A stretch of 64,000 nt of DNA, from assembly GCF_000021725.1 (NCBI RefSeq), contig NC_012115.1:204501-268500 (forward strand), given 5' to 3'. The notes under the pieces were generated by a model. It saw only the letters and a program-made list of their open reading frames with translations. It ran no database searches and was not told the DNA's origin. Positions 18,605-27,465 of this stretch are shown one piece after another. Each line of letters begins with the position of its first letter. Position 1 is the stretch's first letter. The DNA is from Nautilia profundicola AmH (GTDB taxonomy: Bacteria > Campylobacterota > Campylobacteria > Campylobacterales > Nautiliaceae). The translations under genes and the position numbers were made by a program.

Positions 18605-19318
18605 ATGAAAGAGATTCTTACAAAAGACGGCTCTTTTACATTGAAAAGTGAAAAATACGACGAATGTTACCATTCAAGCGAAGGTGCTTATACCGAGAGT
18701 TTGTATAAACACGTACTTCCCGGTTTTAAAGCAGCTGAGCAGTTTGATTTTTACGGAGGGGAAATTAGAATATTGGATATATGTTTTGGTCTTGGATATA
18801 ACACGTTGACGGCAATACTTCACAAACCGGAAAATGTAAAACTTAAAATATTTTCTCCTGAGCTTGATGCTGATTTATTAAAATCTCTTAAAAGTTTTAA
18901 ATATCCGGACGAATTTAAAACTCTGTTGAACATAATCAATGAAATTAGTGAAAATTTATATTATAAATCCGATGATATAGAAATAGAAGTGTTTGTGGGC
19001 GACGCAAGAGAATATATAAAACGTCTTTCTAATATTCATATTGTATATCAAGATGCCTTCTCACCCAAAGTGAATCAGGAGCTATGGACGTTTGAGTATT
19101 TTACTGATATATCAAATATATTGAATGAAAGTGGTATAATTACTACATACAGCGTTGCAACGCCGGTTAGATGCTCATTTTATAAACTCGGAATGAATAT
19201 TTACACTCATCCGTATGAAAATATAAGAAAAGGAACGATAGCGTCATTTGCTGAATTACCTTTTGTTAAAGTTGATTTTGAAGAAAAATTAAAACGTGTA
19301 AAATGTAAAACATATTAA
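18605..19318 (+). CDS. MnmC-like SAM-dependent methyltransferase (stand-alone)
   Basis: 237 residues, corresponding to the methyltransferase half of MnmC (formerly DUF752), which methylates nm5s2U to mnm5s2U at tRNA wobble position 34. The SAM motif is ILDICFGLGYNTLTAI. The catalytic-site block is VYQDAFSPKVNQELWTFEYF, the counterpart of DGFaPxKNPxMW, followed by TTYSVATPVRCSFYKLGMNIY. The FAD-dependent MnmC(o) half is absent, so a carboxymethyl substrate could not be converted by this protein. mnmG lies elsewhere in this window (56849). Confidence 0.72.
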   Translation: MKEILTKDGSFTLKSEKYDECYHSSEGAYTESLYKHVLPGFKAAEQFDFYGGEIRILDICFGLGYNTLTAILHKPENVKLKIFSPELDADLLKSLKSFKYPDEFKTLLNIINEISENLYYKSDDIEIEVFVGDAREYIKRLSNIHIVYQDAFSPKVNQELWTFEYFTDISNILNESGIITTYSVATPVRCSFYKLGMNIYTHPYENIRKGTIASFAELPFVKVDFEEKLKRVKCKTY

Positions 19319-19348
19319 AAGAGAGGATATGGTTAAAAGGTTTTTTAA

Positions 19349-20272
19349 ATGCGAGTTTTAACACTATTTATTTTATTTGTTTTGTTTTTACATGCGCAAA
19401 ACCTTATAGAACCTATCCCAGAATATATAAAATACAATAAGCAAAAGGCGGAACTTGGAAAGTTTTTATTTTTTGACACTATATTGTCTAAAGATAAAAC
19501 CGTTAGTTGCGCCAGTTGTCATAATCCGGCCGAGGGTTGGGCGGACAGCAGGAAAGTCTCAATAGGTGTCTCAGGTAAAAAGGGCAGGATACAGTCGCCG
19601 ACGGTTTTAAATGCCGTATTTAATTTTAGACAGTTTTGGAACGGACGCGCAAAAGATTTAAAAGAGCAAATTAATGGGCCGGTGCATAATTCGGTAGAAA
19701 TGAATGTAAATGAAAAAATAGTTGAAAAAAGATTAAATCAAAACAGGTTTTATAAAAATTTATTTAAAAAAGTTTATCATACAAATAAAATAACTTATGA
19801 CATGGTAGTTGATGCGATAGCTGAGTTTGAAAAAACATTGATAACTCCTAATAGTAAATTTGATTTGTATTTAAAAGGAAAAATAAAACTCACTCCATTA
19901 GAGGAGAAAGGGTATGTGTTGTTTAAAAAATATGGATGTGTTACGTGTCATAACGGAGTAAATGTAGGTGGCAACTCATTCCAGAAAATGGGGACAATTT
20001 TCCCAATTAAAGAGTGTATAGGAGACAGATACGAAATATCTCATGCAAAATTTGATAAATGTATATATAAGGTACCCACTCTTAGAAACGTGGAACTGAC
20101 CGCTCCTTATTTTCATGACGGAAGTGCAAAAACGCTTGAAAAAGCTGTTGAAAAAATGGCTTATAATAATCTTGGTTTTAAAATAAATAAAGAAGACGCA
20201 AAAGCCATTGTGGCTTTTTTAAAAACATTAACAGGTAAAATTCCAAAAATTAAAATAATGAGAAAAGAATGA
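19349..20272 (+). CDS. Di-heme cytochrome c peroxidase (CcpA/MauG family)
   Basis: Periplasmic H2O2-reducing enzyme of 307 residues, with signal peptide MRVLTLFILFVLFLHAQ. Two c-type heme sites are visible: CASCH (about residue 52) and CVTCH (about 195). Conserved SPTVLNAVFNFRQFWNGRAKDL and APYFHDGSAKTLEKAV blocks complete the family profile. Its ATGA overlap with the following GGDEF/EAL gene couples them. Confidence 0.9.
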   Translation: MRVLTLFILFVLFLHAQNLIEPIPEYIKYNKQKAELGKFLFFDTILSKDKTVSCASCHNPAEGWADSRKVSIGVSGKKGRIQSPTVLNAVFNFRQFWNGRAKDLKEQINGPVHNSVEMNVNEKIVEKRLNQNRFYKNLFKKVYHTNKITYDMVVDAIAEFEKTLITPNSKFDLYLKGKIKLTPLEEKGYVLFKKYGCVTCHNGVNVGGNSFQKMGTIFPIKECIGDRYEISHAKFDKCIYKVPTLRNVELTAPYFHDGSAKTLEKAVEKMAYNNLGFKINKEDAKAIVAFLKTLTGKIPKIKIMRKE

Positions 20273-22386
20273 ATACCAAGAGTATTTTGAAAATGAAATC
20301 GGCATGGATATTCATTGTCGGTATAATTTTAATATTATTTATTTTTGAATTTAATAATTATACGAGATCGTATTATATTCAAAACAACAAAATCCAAAAA
20401 TCATTTAATAAAATAAAAAATAATGAGCTTTTACTTAATTATAATGTATTAATTACAAGTTTATATATGTATCGTAATAATGACTTGCTTATTGAATCAA
20501 TTGATAAACTGAACAGAAGTATCGATGCACTTATCCAAAATAAATATTTTAAAGAAAATTACGGATATGTTTATAAAGAGTTTTTAGATTATAAGAAACT
20601 TATAGATATAAAAGTCGAACTTGTATATGAATTTCAAACATTAAACTCGGCATTAAAAAACTCAACAATGTATTTGGCGTCTTTATTAAATAATTTACCT
20701 AAATTAAATATATATAAAATCAAACACGGGGTTAATATTAATAAATTTGAAAAAAATATTAAATATTCCCAAAAGGTTATTGAAGTAGTCTCAAGTATAT
20801 TTTTGGCAAAAAACAGTTTTGATGAAGATTTTATTAAAAAACTTGATATTGGTTTTTTTGAAAAATTTACTACGAACGATCCTGAAATTAAAAAATTCAA
20901 CGAAGTCTTTTTGGCTCATTTAAAAATATATAAAAGATTTTTCCCTAAATTAATATTCACATTGAAAAATATTACCGATAATAGGTCATTGACCCTTTTA
21001 GATAAAATTTACGATAATTATTTTTATATTATGAATAGTAAACTCGGAATAATCAAGTGGGTTTCATATGCTCTTATTGGTTTTATCATTGCAGCAGAAA
21101 TAATTATTTTCTTTTTATTAAACAGGTTGGAAAAAGAGTATATTTCGTTACAAAGAGTAAATAATGAGCTAAGGCTTACTTATATAACCGATAAACTTAC
21201 CGGATTATACAATAGAAATAAGTTCGACGACGATGTAAAATCATTAAACAAACCGGTGCTGGTTTTAATAAATATAGACAGATTTAAACACATTAACGAT
21301 TATTACGGTTCTAAAATCGGTGATAAAGTATTAAAAAAAGTAGCAAAAGTGTTACAGACCACAATTCCGGTTATAAATGCCAATTTATACAGGCTGGGAG
21401 CTGACGATTTCGGAATAATGTATGAGTATGAAAATTATCCCAATGTTCAAACTCTTGCAAGGAAAATTATTGAATTTTTTGAGAAAAATGAAATAGAAAT
21501 AGATAACATTAAAATTAATATTTCGGTTAGTATAGGAATAAGTACCAAGCAGCCTCTTTTAGAAAATGCTGACATAGCATTAAAACAGATAAAAAAATCT
21601 TTCAGAAAAAAAATAATGATATATGAAGAAAATATGAACGTAAGGGATGAAATTAAGCAAAACATCGAAAAAAGTAAAATATTATATCATGCCATTAAAG
21701 ATGGAAGAATAGAGCCTTATTTTCAACCGATAGTAGACACAAACACAACTAAAATAACCAAATATGAAGTATTGGCAAGATTGATTCATCCAAACGGGGT
21801 TGTGGAATCGATTTTTCCATATTTGCAAATTGCTAAAGATAACAAACTTTACGGAGATATTACAAAAATTATAATGAAAAAAACCTACGATAAGGTTATT
21901 AAAAAAGAAGTTGATTTTAATATAAATATTTCGATTGAAGACATATTGGATACCAGTATTATTAAACAAATGTATCATTTGTATCTCAAGAATAAAGCTC
22001 TTTCTAAAAGAACGACATTCGAAATTTTAGAAAGTGAAGCTGTAGAAGATTATAATGAAATCAGAAAGTTTTTAGAAAGAGTCAAATATTACGGTGCAAG
22101 TATAGCTATTGATGATTTTGGTAGCGGATATTCTAATTTTGAGCATTTAATAAATCTTAATGTCGATTTTATAAAAATTGACGGTTCTTTAATAAAACAG
22201 CTTCCTTCAAATCCTGATGCATATAAAATTGTAAAAGTAATTACGGATTTTGCAAAAGAAATAGATATCAAAACAGTGGCAGAATTTGTAATAGATCAAA
22301 AAACGTATGAAATGGTGAGAAAATTAGGGATTAATTACGCACAAGGTTTTTATTTTTATGAACCGAGATCTAATTGTATGACATAA
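20269..22386 (+). CDS. Membrane GGDEF/EAL-domain protein, degenerate GGDEF
   Basis: 705 residues: TM1 about 13-29, a helical periplasmic region of roughly 230 residues, TM2 about 265-285, GGDEF about 305-460, EAL about 475-700. The GGDEF signature is RLGADDFGIM, so the active-site motif is altered and cyclase activity doubtful. The EAL domain keeps YEVLARL (EVL), FEILESEA, AIDDFGSGYSN and FIKIDGSLI, the Mg2+-binding and catalytic positions, so c-di-GMP hydrolysis is possible. Coupled to the cytochrome c peroxidase, which hints at redox or oxidative-stress sensing; this is inference. Confidence 0.85.
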   Translation: MNTKSILKMKSAWIFIVGIILILFIFEFNNYTRSYYIQNNKIQKSFNKIKNNELLLNYNVLITSLYMYRNNDLLIESIDKLNRSIDALIQNKYFKENYGYVYKEFLDYKKLIDIKVELVYEFQTLNSALKNSTMYLASLLNNLPKLNIYKIKHGVNINKFEKNIKYSQKVIEVVSSIFLAKNSFDEDFIKKLDIGFFEKFTTNDPEIKKFNEVFLAHLKIYKRFFPKLIFTLKNITDNRSLTLLDKIYDNYFYIMNSKLGIIKWVSYALIGFIIAAEIIIFFLLNRLEKEYISLQRVNNELRLTYITDKLTGLYNRNKFDDDVKSLNKPVLVLINIDRFKHINDYYGSKIGDKVLKKVAKVLQTTIPVINANLYRLGADDFGIMYEYENYPNVQTLARKIIEFFEKNEIEIDNIKINISVSIGISTKQPLLENADIALKQIKKSFRKKIMIYEENMNVRDEIKQNIEKSKILYHAIKDGRIEPYFQPIVDTNTTKITKYEVLARLIHPNGVVESIFPYLQIAKDNKLYGDITKIIMKKTYDKVIKKEVDFNINISIEDILDTSIIKQMYHLYLKNKALSKRTTFEILESEAVEDYNEIRKFLERVKYYGASIAIDDFGSGYSNFEHLINLNVDFIKIDGSLIKQLPSNPDAYKIVKVITDFAKEIDIKTVAEFVIDQKTYEMVRKLGINYAQGFYFYEPRSNCMT

Positions 22387-22466
22387 TTTTTACATTTTTA
22401 TAAAAAATATTACATAAATGTGACAAATTTAACAATAATTTAATGTTTGTGATTTATAATTCTAAT

Positions 22467-22474
22467 CCCCCCCC
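22467..22474 (+). repeat. Poly-C tract (C8)
   Basis: Eight consecutive C (G8 on the other strand) in an intergenic space between the convergent GGDEF/EAL and yraN genes. Homopolymeric G tracts of this length are often unstable in Campylobacterota, but here none of the neighbours' starts is nearby. Confidence 0.6.
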
Positions 22475-22503
22475 TTTTTCATCCTTTCTCCTTTTTAGAT
22501 TAA

Positions 22504-22830
22504 CTAAAAAGAGATATTGACGAAATGATCGATTTCGCCTTTGACGATGATAGCATCGATACAAAAGGCGGAATCGATTCTATTTTGCTTAATAAAATAT
22601 TCAGCAGAACGTATTATTCTTTTTAATTTTGATGGCGTAATGTTAAATATTGGTTCAAAAGTTGTACCGCTTTTAACTTCAATAAAATGAAAAACATCGT
22701 CTTTAAATGCAATGATATCGATCTCTCCAAATTTAGTGTAAAAATTTCTTTCAACTATTTTATAGCCTTTTTGTTTTAAATATTCACATGCTTTCTCTTC
22801 AGCAATATTTCCCTTTTTACGTGTATTCAT
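22504..22830 (-). CDS. yraN: UPF0102/YraN family endonuclease-like protein
   Basis: 108 residues of the YraN family, a small restriction-endonuclease-like fold of unsettled function. The PD-(D/E)XK-type core is visible as FGEIDIIAFKDD and FIEVKSG, after the KKGNIAEEKACEYLKQKGYKIV helix. It overlaps the thioesterase gene by 14 nt, with ATG start. Confidence 0.85.
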   Translation of the reverse strand: MNTRKKGNIAEEKACEYLKQKGYKIVERNFYTKFGEIDIIAFKDDVFHFIEVKSGTTFEPIFNITPSKLKRIIRSAEYFIKQNRIDSAFCIDAIIVKGEIDHFVNISF

Positions 22831-23182
22831 TAAAAATCTTTATATGCTCTTGAGGTATTTTGGCTATTTTGCCATTTTTAATATAAGCAACGTTTACTTC
22901 TAATACAAAAATTTTTTTATTTTCTTTATATATTTCTTGAAGAATGTTGATTCTGATTTTTGTGTAATTTAATATTTTTGTTTGTATTTCAATTATATCT
23001 CCAAGTTTTGCGGATGAGATATATTTGGCTTTTAAATCTGTCACCACGTAACCATCATTTTCAAAAAAAATATTATTTTGAAAAAATATTTCGCTTCTCG
23101 CTTGTTCGCAAAATTTTATGTATTCCGTATGGTAAACTATTCCTCCCGCATCTGTTGAATCGTAATATATTCTTTTTTTCAT
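22817..23182 (-). CDS. YbgC-type acyl-CoA thioesterase (hotdog fold)
   Basis: 121-residue 4-hydroxybenzoyl-CoA thioesterase-like protein. The signature YYDSTDAGGIVYHTEYIKFCEQAR contains the catalytic Asp and the YHTxYxxFxExAR helix. Family members hydrolyse short- or medium-chain acyl-CoA, and E. coli YbgC belongs to the tol-pal locus; there is no tol-pal here. Good SD (AAAGGATT) before the ATG. Confidence 0.86.
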   Translation of the reverse strand: MKKRIYYDSTDAGGIVYHTEYIKFCEQARSEIFFQNNIFFENDGYVVTDLKAKYISSAKLGDIIEIQTKILNYTKIRINILQEIYKENKKIFVLEVNVAYIKNGKIAKIPQEHIKIFNEYT

Positions 23183-23224
23183 TCTAATCCTTTCAATGAT
23201 ATAATTCTATCAAAAAGGCTTTGT

Positions 23225-24337
23225 TTGTATGATGTAATAATATTAGGTGCCGGCGCAAGCGGACTTTTTCTTTCTGATTTTTTAAAAAACCAAAAAATTT
23301 TAATAATTGAGCACAATTCGTCAATAGGAGAAAAAATAAAAGTAAGCGGGGGAGGAAAGTGTAATATTACAAATAAAGACGTTTCTTATAAAAATTATTA
23401 TCCTGAAAGTGAATTTGTAAGAAATACACTTGTTAAATGTTCCAATAAAGATCTTTTAAAATGGATTAAACAAAAAGGTCTAAAAGTTTATGAATTAAAA
23501 CCGGGTCAATATTTTTTTAATTCTTCAAAAGAAATATTGAATGTTCTAAAGCCCAATTGTAAAATTATCTATAACTGCGAGGTTTTAGATGTAAATGAAG
23601 GCTTTGAAGTTATCACATCTAAAGGAATTTTTAAAGCTAAAAATGTTGTTGTTGCATTAGGAGGCAAAAGTTTTAAAAAGCTGGGCGCCAGTGAAAAAGG
23701 ATATGAAATAGCTAAAAAATTCGGACATAAAATTTCACCTATTAAACCGGCACTTGTTGGTTTTACCATACAGCCAAAGGAATCTTGGTTTAAACGTTTA
23801 AGCGGTATTAGTGTAATGGCAGACGTGTATGTTAAAAATAAAAAGTTTTCCCAAAACATACTTTTTTCTCATAAGGGAATTACGGGACCCGCAATTCTAA
23901 ATGCGTCACTATATTGGGATAAAGGGAAGATTAAAATAGATTTTTTAAGAGGTAAAAAAGTTAAAGATCATTTAAAAAACAAACATAAACAGATAATATC
24001 ACAGCTTCCGTTTCCTAAAAATTTTACAAAAGAGTTTTTAAAAAGTGTGGGGATTGAAGATAAAAAAGTAATGTTTTTAAAAAATCAAGAATGGGATAGA
24101 TTAAAGCTTTTAGAAAATTATGAATTTGCACCTGCCGGAACATTCGGTTTTGAAAGGGCTGAAGTAACAAAAGGTGGAGTGGTTACCGATGAAATAAGTG
24201 AAAACATGGAGTCTAAGATAGTTAAAGGGCTATATTTTGTTGGTGAAGTGCTTGATGTGACGGGAGAACTTGGTGGATATAATTTTCAGTGGGCTTTTAG
24301 CAGTTCTTATTCTGCTTTTTTAGGTTTAAGTTTATAA
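23225..24337 (+). CDS. BaiN/HI0933-family NAD(P)/FAD-dependent flavoprotein
   Basis: 370-residue flavoprotein of the HI0933/YhiN type. FAD-binding VIILGAGASGLFLSDFL at the N-terminus, IEHNSSIGEKIKVSGGGKCNITN, and the C-terminal GLYFVGEVLDVTGELGGYNFQWAFSSS. Start is TTG at 23225; no ATG in frame lies near it, and the SD AAAAAGG is about 8 nt upstream. Substrate is not known for the epsilonproteobacterial members. Confidence 0.85.
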   Translation: MYDVIILGAGASGLFLSDFLKNQKILIIEHNSSIGEKIKVSGGGKCNITNKDVSYKNYYPESEFVRNTLVKCSNKDLLKWIKQKGLKVYELKPGQYFFNSSKEILNVLKPNCKIIYNCEVLDVNEGFEVITSKGIFKAKNVVVALGGKSFKKLGASEKGYEIAKKFGHKISPIKPALVGFTIQPKESWFKRLSGISVMADVYVKNKKFSQNILFSHKGITGPAILNASLYWDKGKIKIDFLRGKKVKDHLKNKHKQIISQLPFPKNFTKEFLKSVGIEDKKVMFLKNQEWDRLKLLENYEFAPAGTFGFERAEVTKGGVVTDEISENMESKIVKGLYFVGEVLDVTGELGGYNFQWAFSSSYSAFLGLSL

Positions 24338-24873
24338 TGTTCAAGTTTTAAAGTCAGATCGATATTTTCTTTGTTTTTTATAAAATCAATAGGAAAATAA
24401 ATTCTAAGAACAGATTTGTAATTTTTTAATGAATCTATTAAGTCATAAAAATTTTTCGGAGATTTTATTTTAGATTTCATAATATATGTAGTTTTAATAA
24501 AATCATCTTGGTACACAGTGGAATTTACCTCTTTTATAGAAGAAATACTCATGTATTTAGAAGCGAACATTTTGAAGTTGTCTGCATTAAAATCGCGTTT
24601 TAACGCATTTAGTATTTTTCTATTGGAGTTTTGTAATTTTTTTAATTCCGTTAGTTTTTCTTTATATTCTTTTGTTGTTATATCTAAAGTGTATTTTGTT
24701 TGATAGTATTCTTTTTTTGAGCTTTTGAAAGCATGTATTGCCGGTGATATTACAAATGCAATAAATAATAGGGTAAGTAAAATAAAAAGGGTAAAAAACA
24801 GAAAGTTTTTAATAACATCAATTCCGTATATTTTTACTTTCGGTAATCTAAAAGAAATATTCGGCTTTTTCAT
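24307..24873 (-). CDS. PilO-like inner-membrane protein
   Basis: Single-pass membrane protein of 188 residues. A short cytoplasmic tail (MKKPNISFRLPKVK) leads into TM about 22-44, a long coiled coil (SSKKEYYQTKYTLDITTKEY onward) and a small C-terminal alpha/beta domain: the PilO/GspM layout. Start ATG at 24873 overlaps the stop of the preceding gene (ATGA); a 14-codon upstream extension is possible but would lie in the neighbour. Sequence similarity is too low to name it; its position after PilM- and PilN-like genes supports the role. Confidence 0.5.
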   Translation of the reverse strand: MKKPNISFRLPKVKIYGIDVIKNFLFFTLFILLTLLFIAFVISPAIHAFKSSKKEYYQTKYTLDITTKEYKEKLTELKKLQNSNRKILNALKRDFNADNFKMFASKYMSISSIKEVNSTVYQDDFIKTTYIMKSKIKSPKNFYDLIDSLKNYKSVLRIYFPIDFIKNKENIDLTLKLEHYKLKPKKAE

Positions 24874-25376
24874 TGTTTTTCTTTCAGGTAATTTTCGGAT
24901 TTGAATTTGTACCATCCGTTACTCATTTGATAAAAATAAGTTTTTGTTTCAGTAAAAATAGATTCAAGAGGAGGAAGCATTAACATATTATAAATGTCTT
25001 GCGTAGGGGTTATACCGTAAATTATCAGTTTATTTTTATCAAATGAAATACTGCTTAAAGTAATAGGATCCGGAATTAAGTCAAGCAGATTTTTAATACT
25101 ATCTTTCATTAAAGAGTTTTTAACCATTATGTCTTCATAAAGTGTTTTTTGTTTGTAAATGAATTGTTTTTCTGAATCAATTTTGGCGAGTTTTTGCTTT
25201 AATGAAACAATTTCTTTGTTAAAAGAATTTATATCTTTATTGTAAAGTATTGTTTTGATTTCCAAAAATAGAGCAAAAGAAATGTATAATATAATTGAAA
25301 TTCCGATAAATATCAGCCAAAGTTTGGTGTCTTCTTTTATTAATGGTTTTTGTTTAGGTTTAGTGAAACTATACAT
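24870..25376 (-). CDS. PilN-like inner-membrane protein
   Basis: 168 residues: cytoplasmic start with [21 protein letters not shown] about 25-45, coiled-coil segment (about 50-95) and a C-terminal ferredoxin-like part with ITLSSISFDKNKLIIYGITP, a block that resembles the PilN/GspL periplasmic domain (Fims_N). It is the middle gene of the three-gene overlap chain. Likely part of an envelope-spanning secretion, pilus or DNA-uptake platform, as with Campylobacter Cts proteins. Confidence 0.5.
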   Translation of the reverse strand: MYSFTKPKQKPLIKEDTKLWLIFIGISIILYISFALFLEIKTILYNKDINSFNKEIVSLKQKLAKIDSEKQFIYKQKTLYEDIMVKNSLMKDSIKNLLDLIPDPITLSSISFDKNKLIIYGITPTQDIYNMLMLPPLESIFTETKTYFYQMSNGWYKFKSENYLKEKQ

Positions 25377-26238
25377 TTTTCCTGCTTATTTCATTAATTA
25401 TTTTTAATATGTCTATTTTATTGACGTTGCTTTCAATAAAGATTTCATCATTTATCATTTCGGTAATATTTTCTTCTAAACCAATAGTATCAAAAATAAA
25501 AATTTTTTCAATAAAGTCACTACCGTTTTCATAATATTCTTTTAAAGCGGTTTTAATATGATCAACAATTTTGTATTCAATATTAAGGTTTTCAATATTT
25601 TCAGGTTCTTCAATTTCTGGTTCGTCTATATTTTCAATATCTTCATCAAGAGTTTCGTCAAAATCTTCAACTATGTCCATGTCACTGATGTCTTCTATAT
25701 CTTCTTCTTCATTTATCGGCTCTTCATTAATATCGAAAATATCAGCGAAAACCGGTATATGATCTTTATATATTAAAATATATGAAAAATCTTTCATGGA
25801 TAAAATGTATAAAGAATTGTGTCTTAGCGATGATTTATAATCAATTATTGCAAAAACAGAATATAAAAAGTCAATAAACGGATAATCTTTTTTAATTTCC
25901 ATTAATTCATAAAGAGTAGTATAAAACGAGTATTTATTGTTTATACATACAGATTTTATATTTTCAAGGTCAATTCCTAATTCTTTGTAATAATGTTTGT
26001 CACAAGAAGGTACAACTCCCTGGTTTTGTGATTCGATAATAGTTGAAACATATGTTTGTGGATTGTCTTCAATAACAGAATCAATATAGTTTTTCAAATC
26101 TTTTTTGTTGTCAAATTCTTTAATTTCGCTAAATAAAAGTTTGTTTTTTTTATATTGTTCATTTAAAAGTTTGTATATATCGTCTTCTTTATAAAATGCT
26201 ATTAGGTTCGGTTTGAATAATATTTTTTTCAAGAACAT
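25369..26238 (-). CDS. PilM-position cytoplasmic protein of unknown family
   Basis: 289 residues, no TM. It is unusually acidic in the middle, where a run of Asp, Glu and Ile repeats (residues about 165-215, blocks such as [20 protein letters not shown]) joins two folded parts. Its place ahead of PilN- and PilO-like genes is the place of PilM in type IV pilus operons, but the actin-like motifs of PilM are not evident. It overlaps the recombinase gene by 10 nt. Confidence 0.4.
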   Translation of the reverse strand: MFLKKILFKPNLIAFYKEDDIYKLLNEQYKKNKLLFSEIKEFDNKKDLKNYIDSVIEDNPQTYVSTIIESQNQGVVPSCDKHYYKELGIDLENIKSVCINNKYSFYTTLYELMEIKKDYPFIDFLYSVFAIIDYKSSLRHNSLYILSMKDFSYILIYKDHIPVFADIFDINEEPINEEEDIEDISDMDIVEDFDETLDEDIENIDEPEIEEPENIENLNIEYKIVDHIKTALKEYYENGSDFIEKIFIFDTIGLEENITEMINDEIFIESNVNKIDILKIINEISRKNV

Positions 26239-27038
26239 AGCGGATGAGCCTTAAGATAGTTTTGAAGTTTTAAAGAATTACTTAGTTTTGTATATATTTG
26301 TGTGGTAGAAATAAATTCATGTCCCAACAGTTCACTTACATCGTTTATTCTGGCACCGTTTTGAAGCATGTATGTTGCAAAAGAGTGTCTTAACTGATGA
26401 GGTGTTACGTGTATACCGTGTTTTTTAAAAGCTCTTTGAATCAGATATCTTATTTTATCAGCTCCTAAAGGAACTCCTTCTTTTTCAAAAAGATATTCTT
26501 TTTTTGGATGAATTTCAAGATATTTATTTATAAAGTCTTTTAGTTTGGGATGAACAGGAAGAAGTCTTGTTTTTGCTCCTTTACCTCTTATTTCAATCCA
26601 GTCTCCTTTAATGTCGGAAAGTGTAATGCCGGCTGCTTCACTTATTCTGAGTCCTAAAGAAAATATTGTTATAATTGCCAAATACTCATCCATTGTCGCT
26701 GATTTTAAAGCTTTTTTGATATGTTCCATGCTTACGGGTTTCGGAAGTGTTTTAGGTACTTTTATATGTTCATCGCCTATTATTTTAAATTTATGTCCTT
26801 CGGTTTCTAAAAATTCGAAAAAACTTCTGAGGGCTGAAACTTTTTTGGCAATGGTTTTTTTGTTAAGTTCGGCTATATGAAGTCTGTAGGGAGTAATGTT
26901 TATAATATTGTTTTCGATTTCAATAAAATTAATCGCTTCATTTAAGACAGTTTCGTATGTTTTATATGTGTTGTGTGATTTTGTTTTTTTAACAAAATTA
27001 AGAAATTTATTAATTTCTTTTTGCAAAAACTTTTTCAT
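26229..27038 (-). CDS. xerH: Xer-type tyrosine recombinase
   Basis: Site-specific recombinase of 269 residues. N-terminal SAM-like core-binding domain (about 1-95) and catalytic domain with the R..K..HxxR..H..Y set: [11 protein letters not shown] (Arg), [12 protein letters not shown] (Lys), [13 protein letters not shown] (His, Arg), [16 protein letters not shown] (His, Tyr). Campylobacterota often use a single Xer (XerH) at a dif-like site for chromosome dimer resolution; this one is short relative to the ~350-residue XerH of Helicobacter. No dif candidate was recognised in the window. Confidence 0.82.
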   Translation of the reverse strand: MKKFLQKEINKFLNFVKKTKSHNTYKTYETVLNEAINFIEIENNIINITPYRLHIAELNKKTIAKKVSALRSFFEFLETEGHKFKIIGDEHIKVPKTLPKPVSMEHIKKALKSATMDEYLAIITIFSLGLRISEAAGITLSDIKGDWIEIRGKGAKTRLLPVHPKLKDFINKYLEIHPKKEYLFEKEGVPLGADKIRYLIQRAFKKHGIHVTPHQLRHSFATYMLQNGARINDVSELLGHEFISTTQIYTKLSNSLKLQNYLKAHPLCS

Positions 27039-27465
27039 ATATCTCTTTTGCCTTTTCGTATTCTTTTTTAGCTTTTTCTTTCAAATCTTTACTTATTAAT
27101 AGTGAAGGTTTTAAATTTTTATATTCGTCTAATAGAATTTCAAGCATTATTTTTACTTTTTGACGCTCTTTGTCCGTTAAATTTTTTTTGTTTGCGATTT
27201 GTTCGATTTTTTTGAAATATTTATTTGCGTCAATAAGAAAATTTTCCCATTCTTTTGCTATTTGAGATTGTGTATATACCGTAAAAGCCATTCTATTGTA
27301 CGGATCTAATATATAAGCTTCTTTTGCTTTTTCATATGCTTTATTATATTCTCCGTTTTCGAAATAATACCTTGCCTCCAATGAAAGGCGGTACGAATCG
27401 TTTAACATAAAATAAAGCACAAATCCGATAATAATTATACCAAGAAAAAAGAGTAACTTTTTTAT
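27010..27465 (-). CDS. Membrane-anchored TPR-like protein, probable ATA start
   Basis: The first GTG, at 27420, gives 136 residues with [19 protein letters not shown] and [12 protein letters not shown], a TPR-like pair followed by charged helices. The frame remains open upstream and encodes [20 protein letters not shown], a good N-terminal membrane anchor, which would be lost from the GTG start. In that frame the only codon placed properly behind a strong SD (GGGGGA in the end of miaB, 6 nt away) is ATA at 27465-27463, overlapping the miaB stop. I annotate that extended form (151 residues); ATA initiation is inference. It overlaps the recombinase gene by 29 nt. Confidence 0.55.
   Translation of the reverse strand: MKKLLFFLGIIIIGFVLYFMLNDSYRLSLEARYYFENGEYNKAYEKAKEAYILDPYNRMAFTVYTQSQIAKEWENFLIDANKYFKKIEQIANKKNLTDKERQKVKIMLEILLDEYKNLKPSLLISKDLKEKAKKEYEKAKEIYEKVFAKRN

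Noticed and set aside
19329-19361. 10-codon open frame with ATG before the cytochrome c peroxidase start
   Set aside because: Only a chance ATG with a GAGG in front; it overlaps the real start and has no regulatory feature such as rare codons plus a terminator.
26229-27038. Xer recombinase as part of an integrated element
   Set aside because: No direct repeats, tRNA target, phage or transfer genes lie nearby, and the neighbours are conserved housekeeping genes; a chromosomal Xer is more likely.
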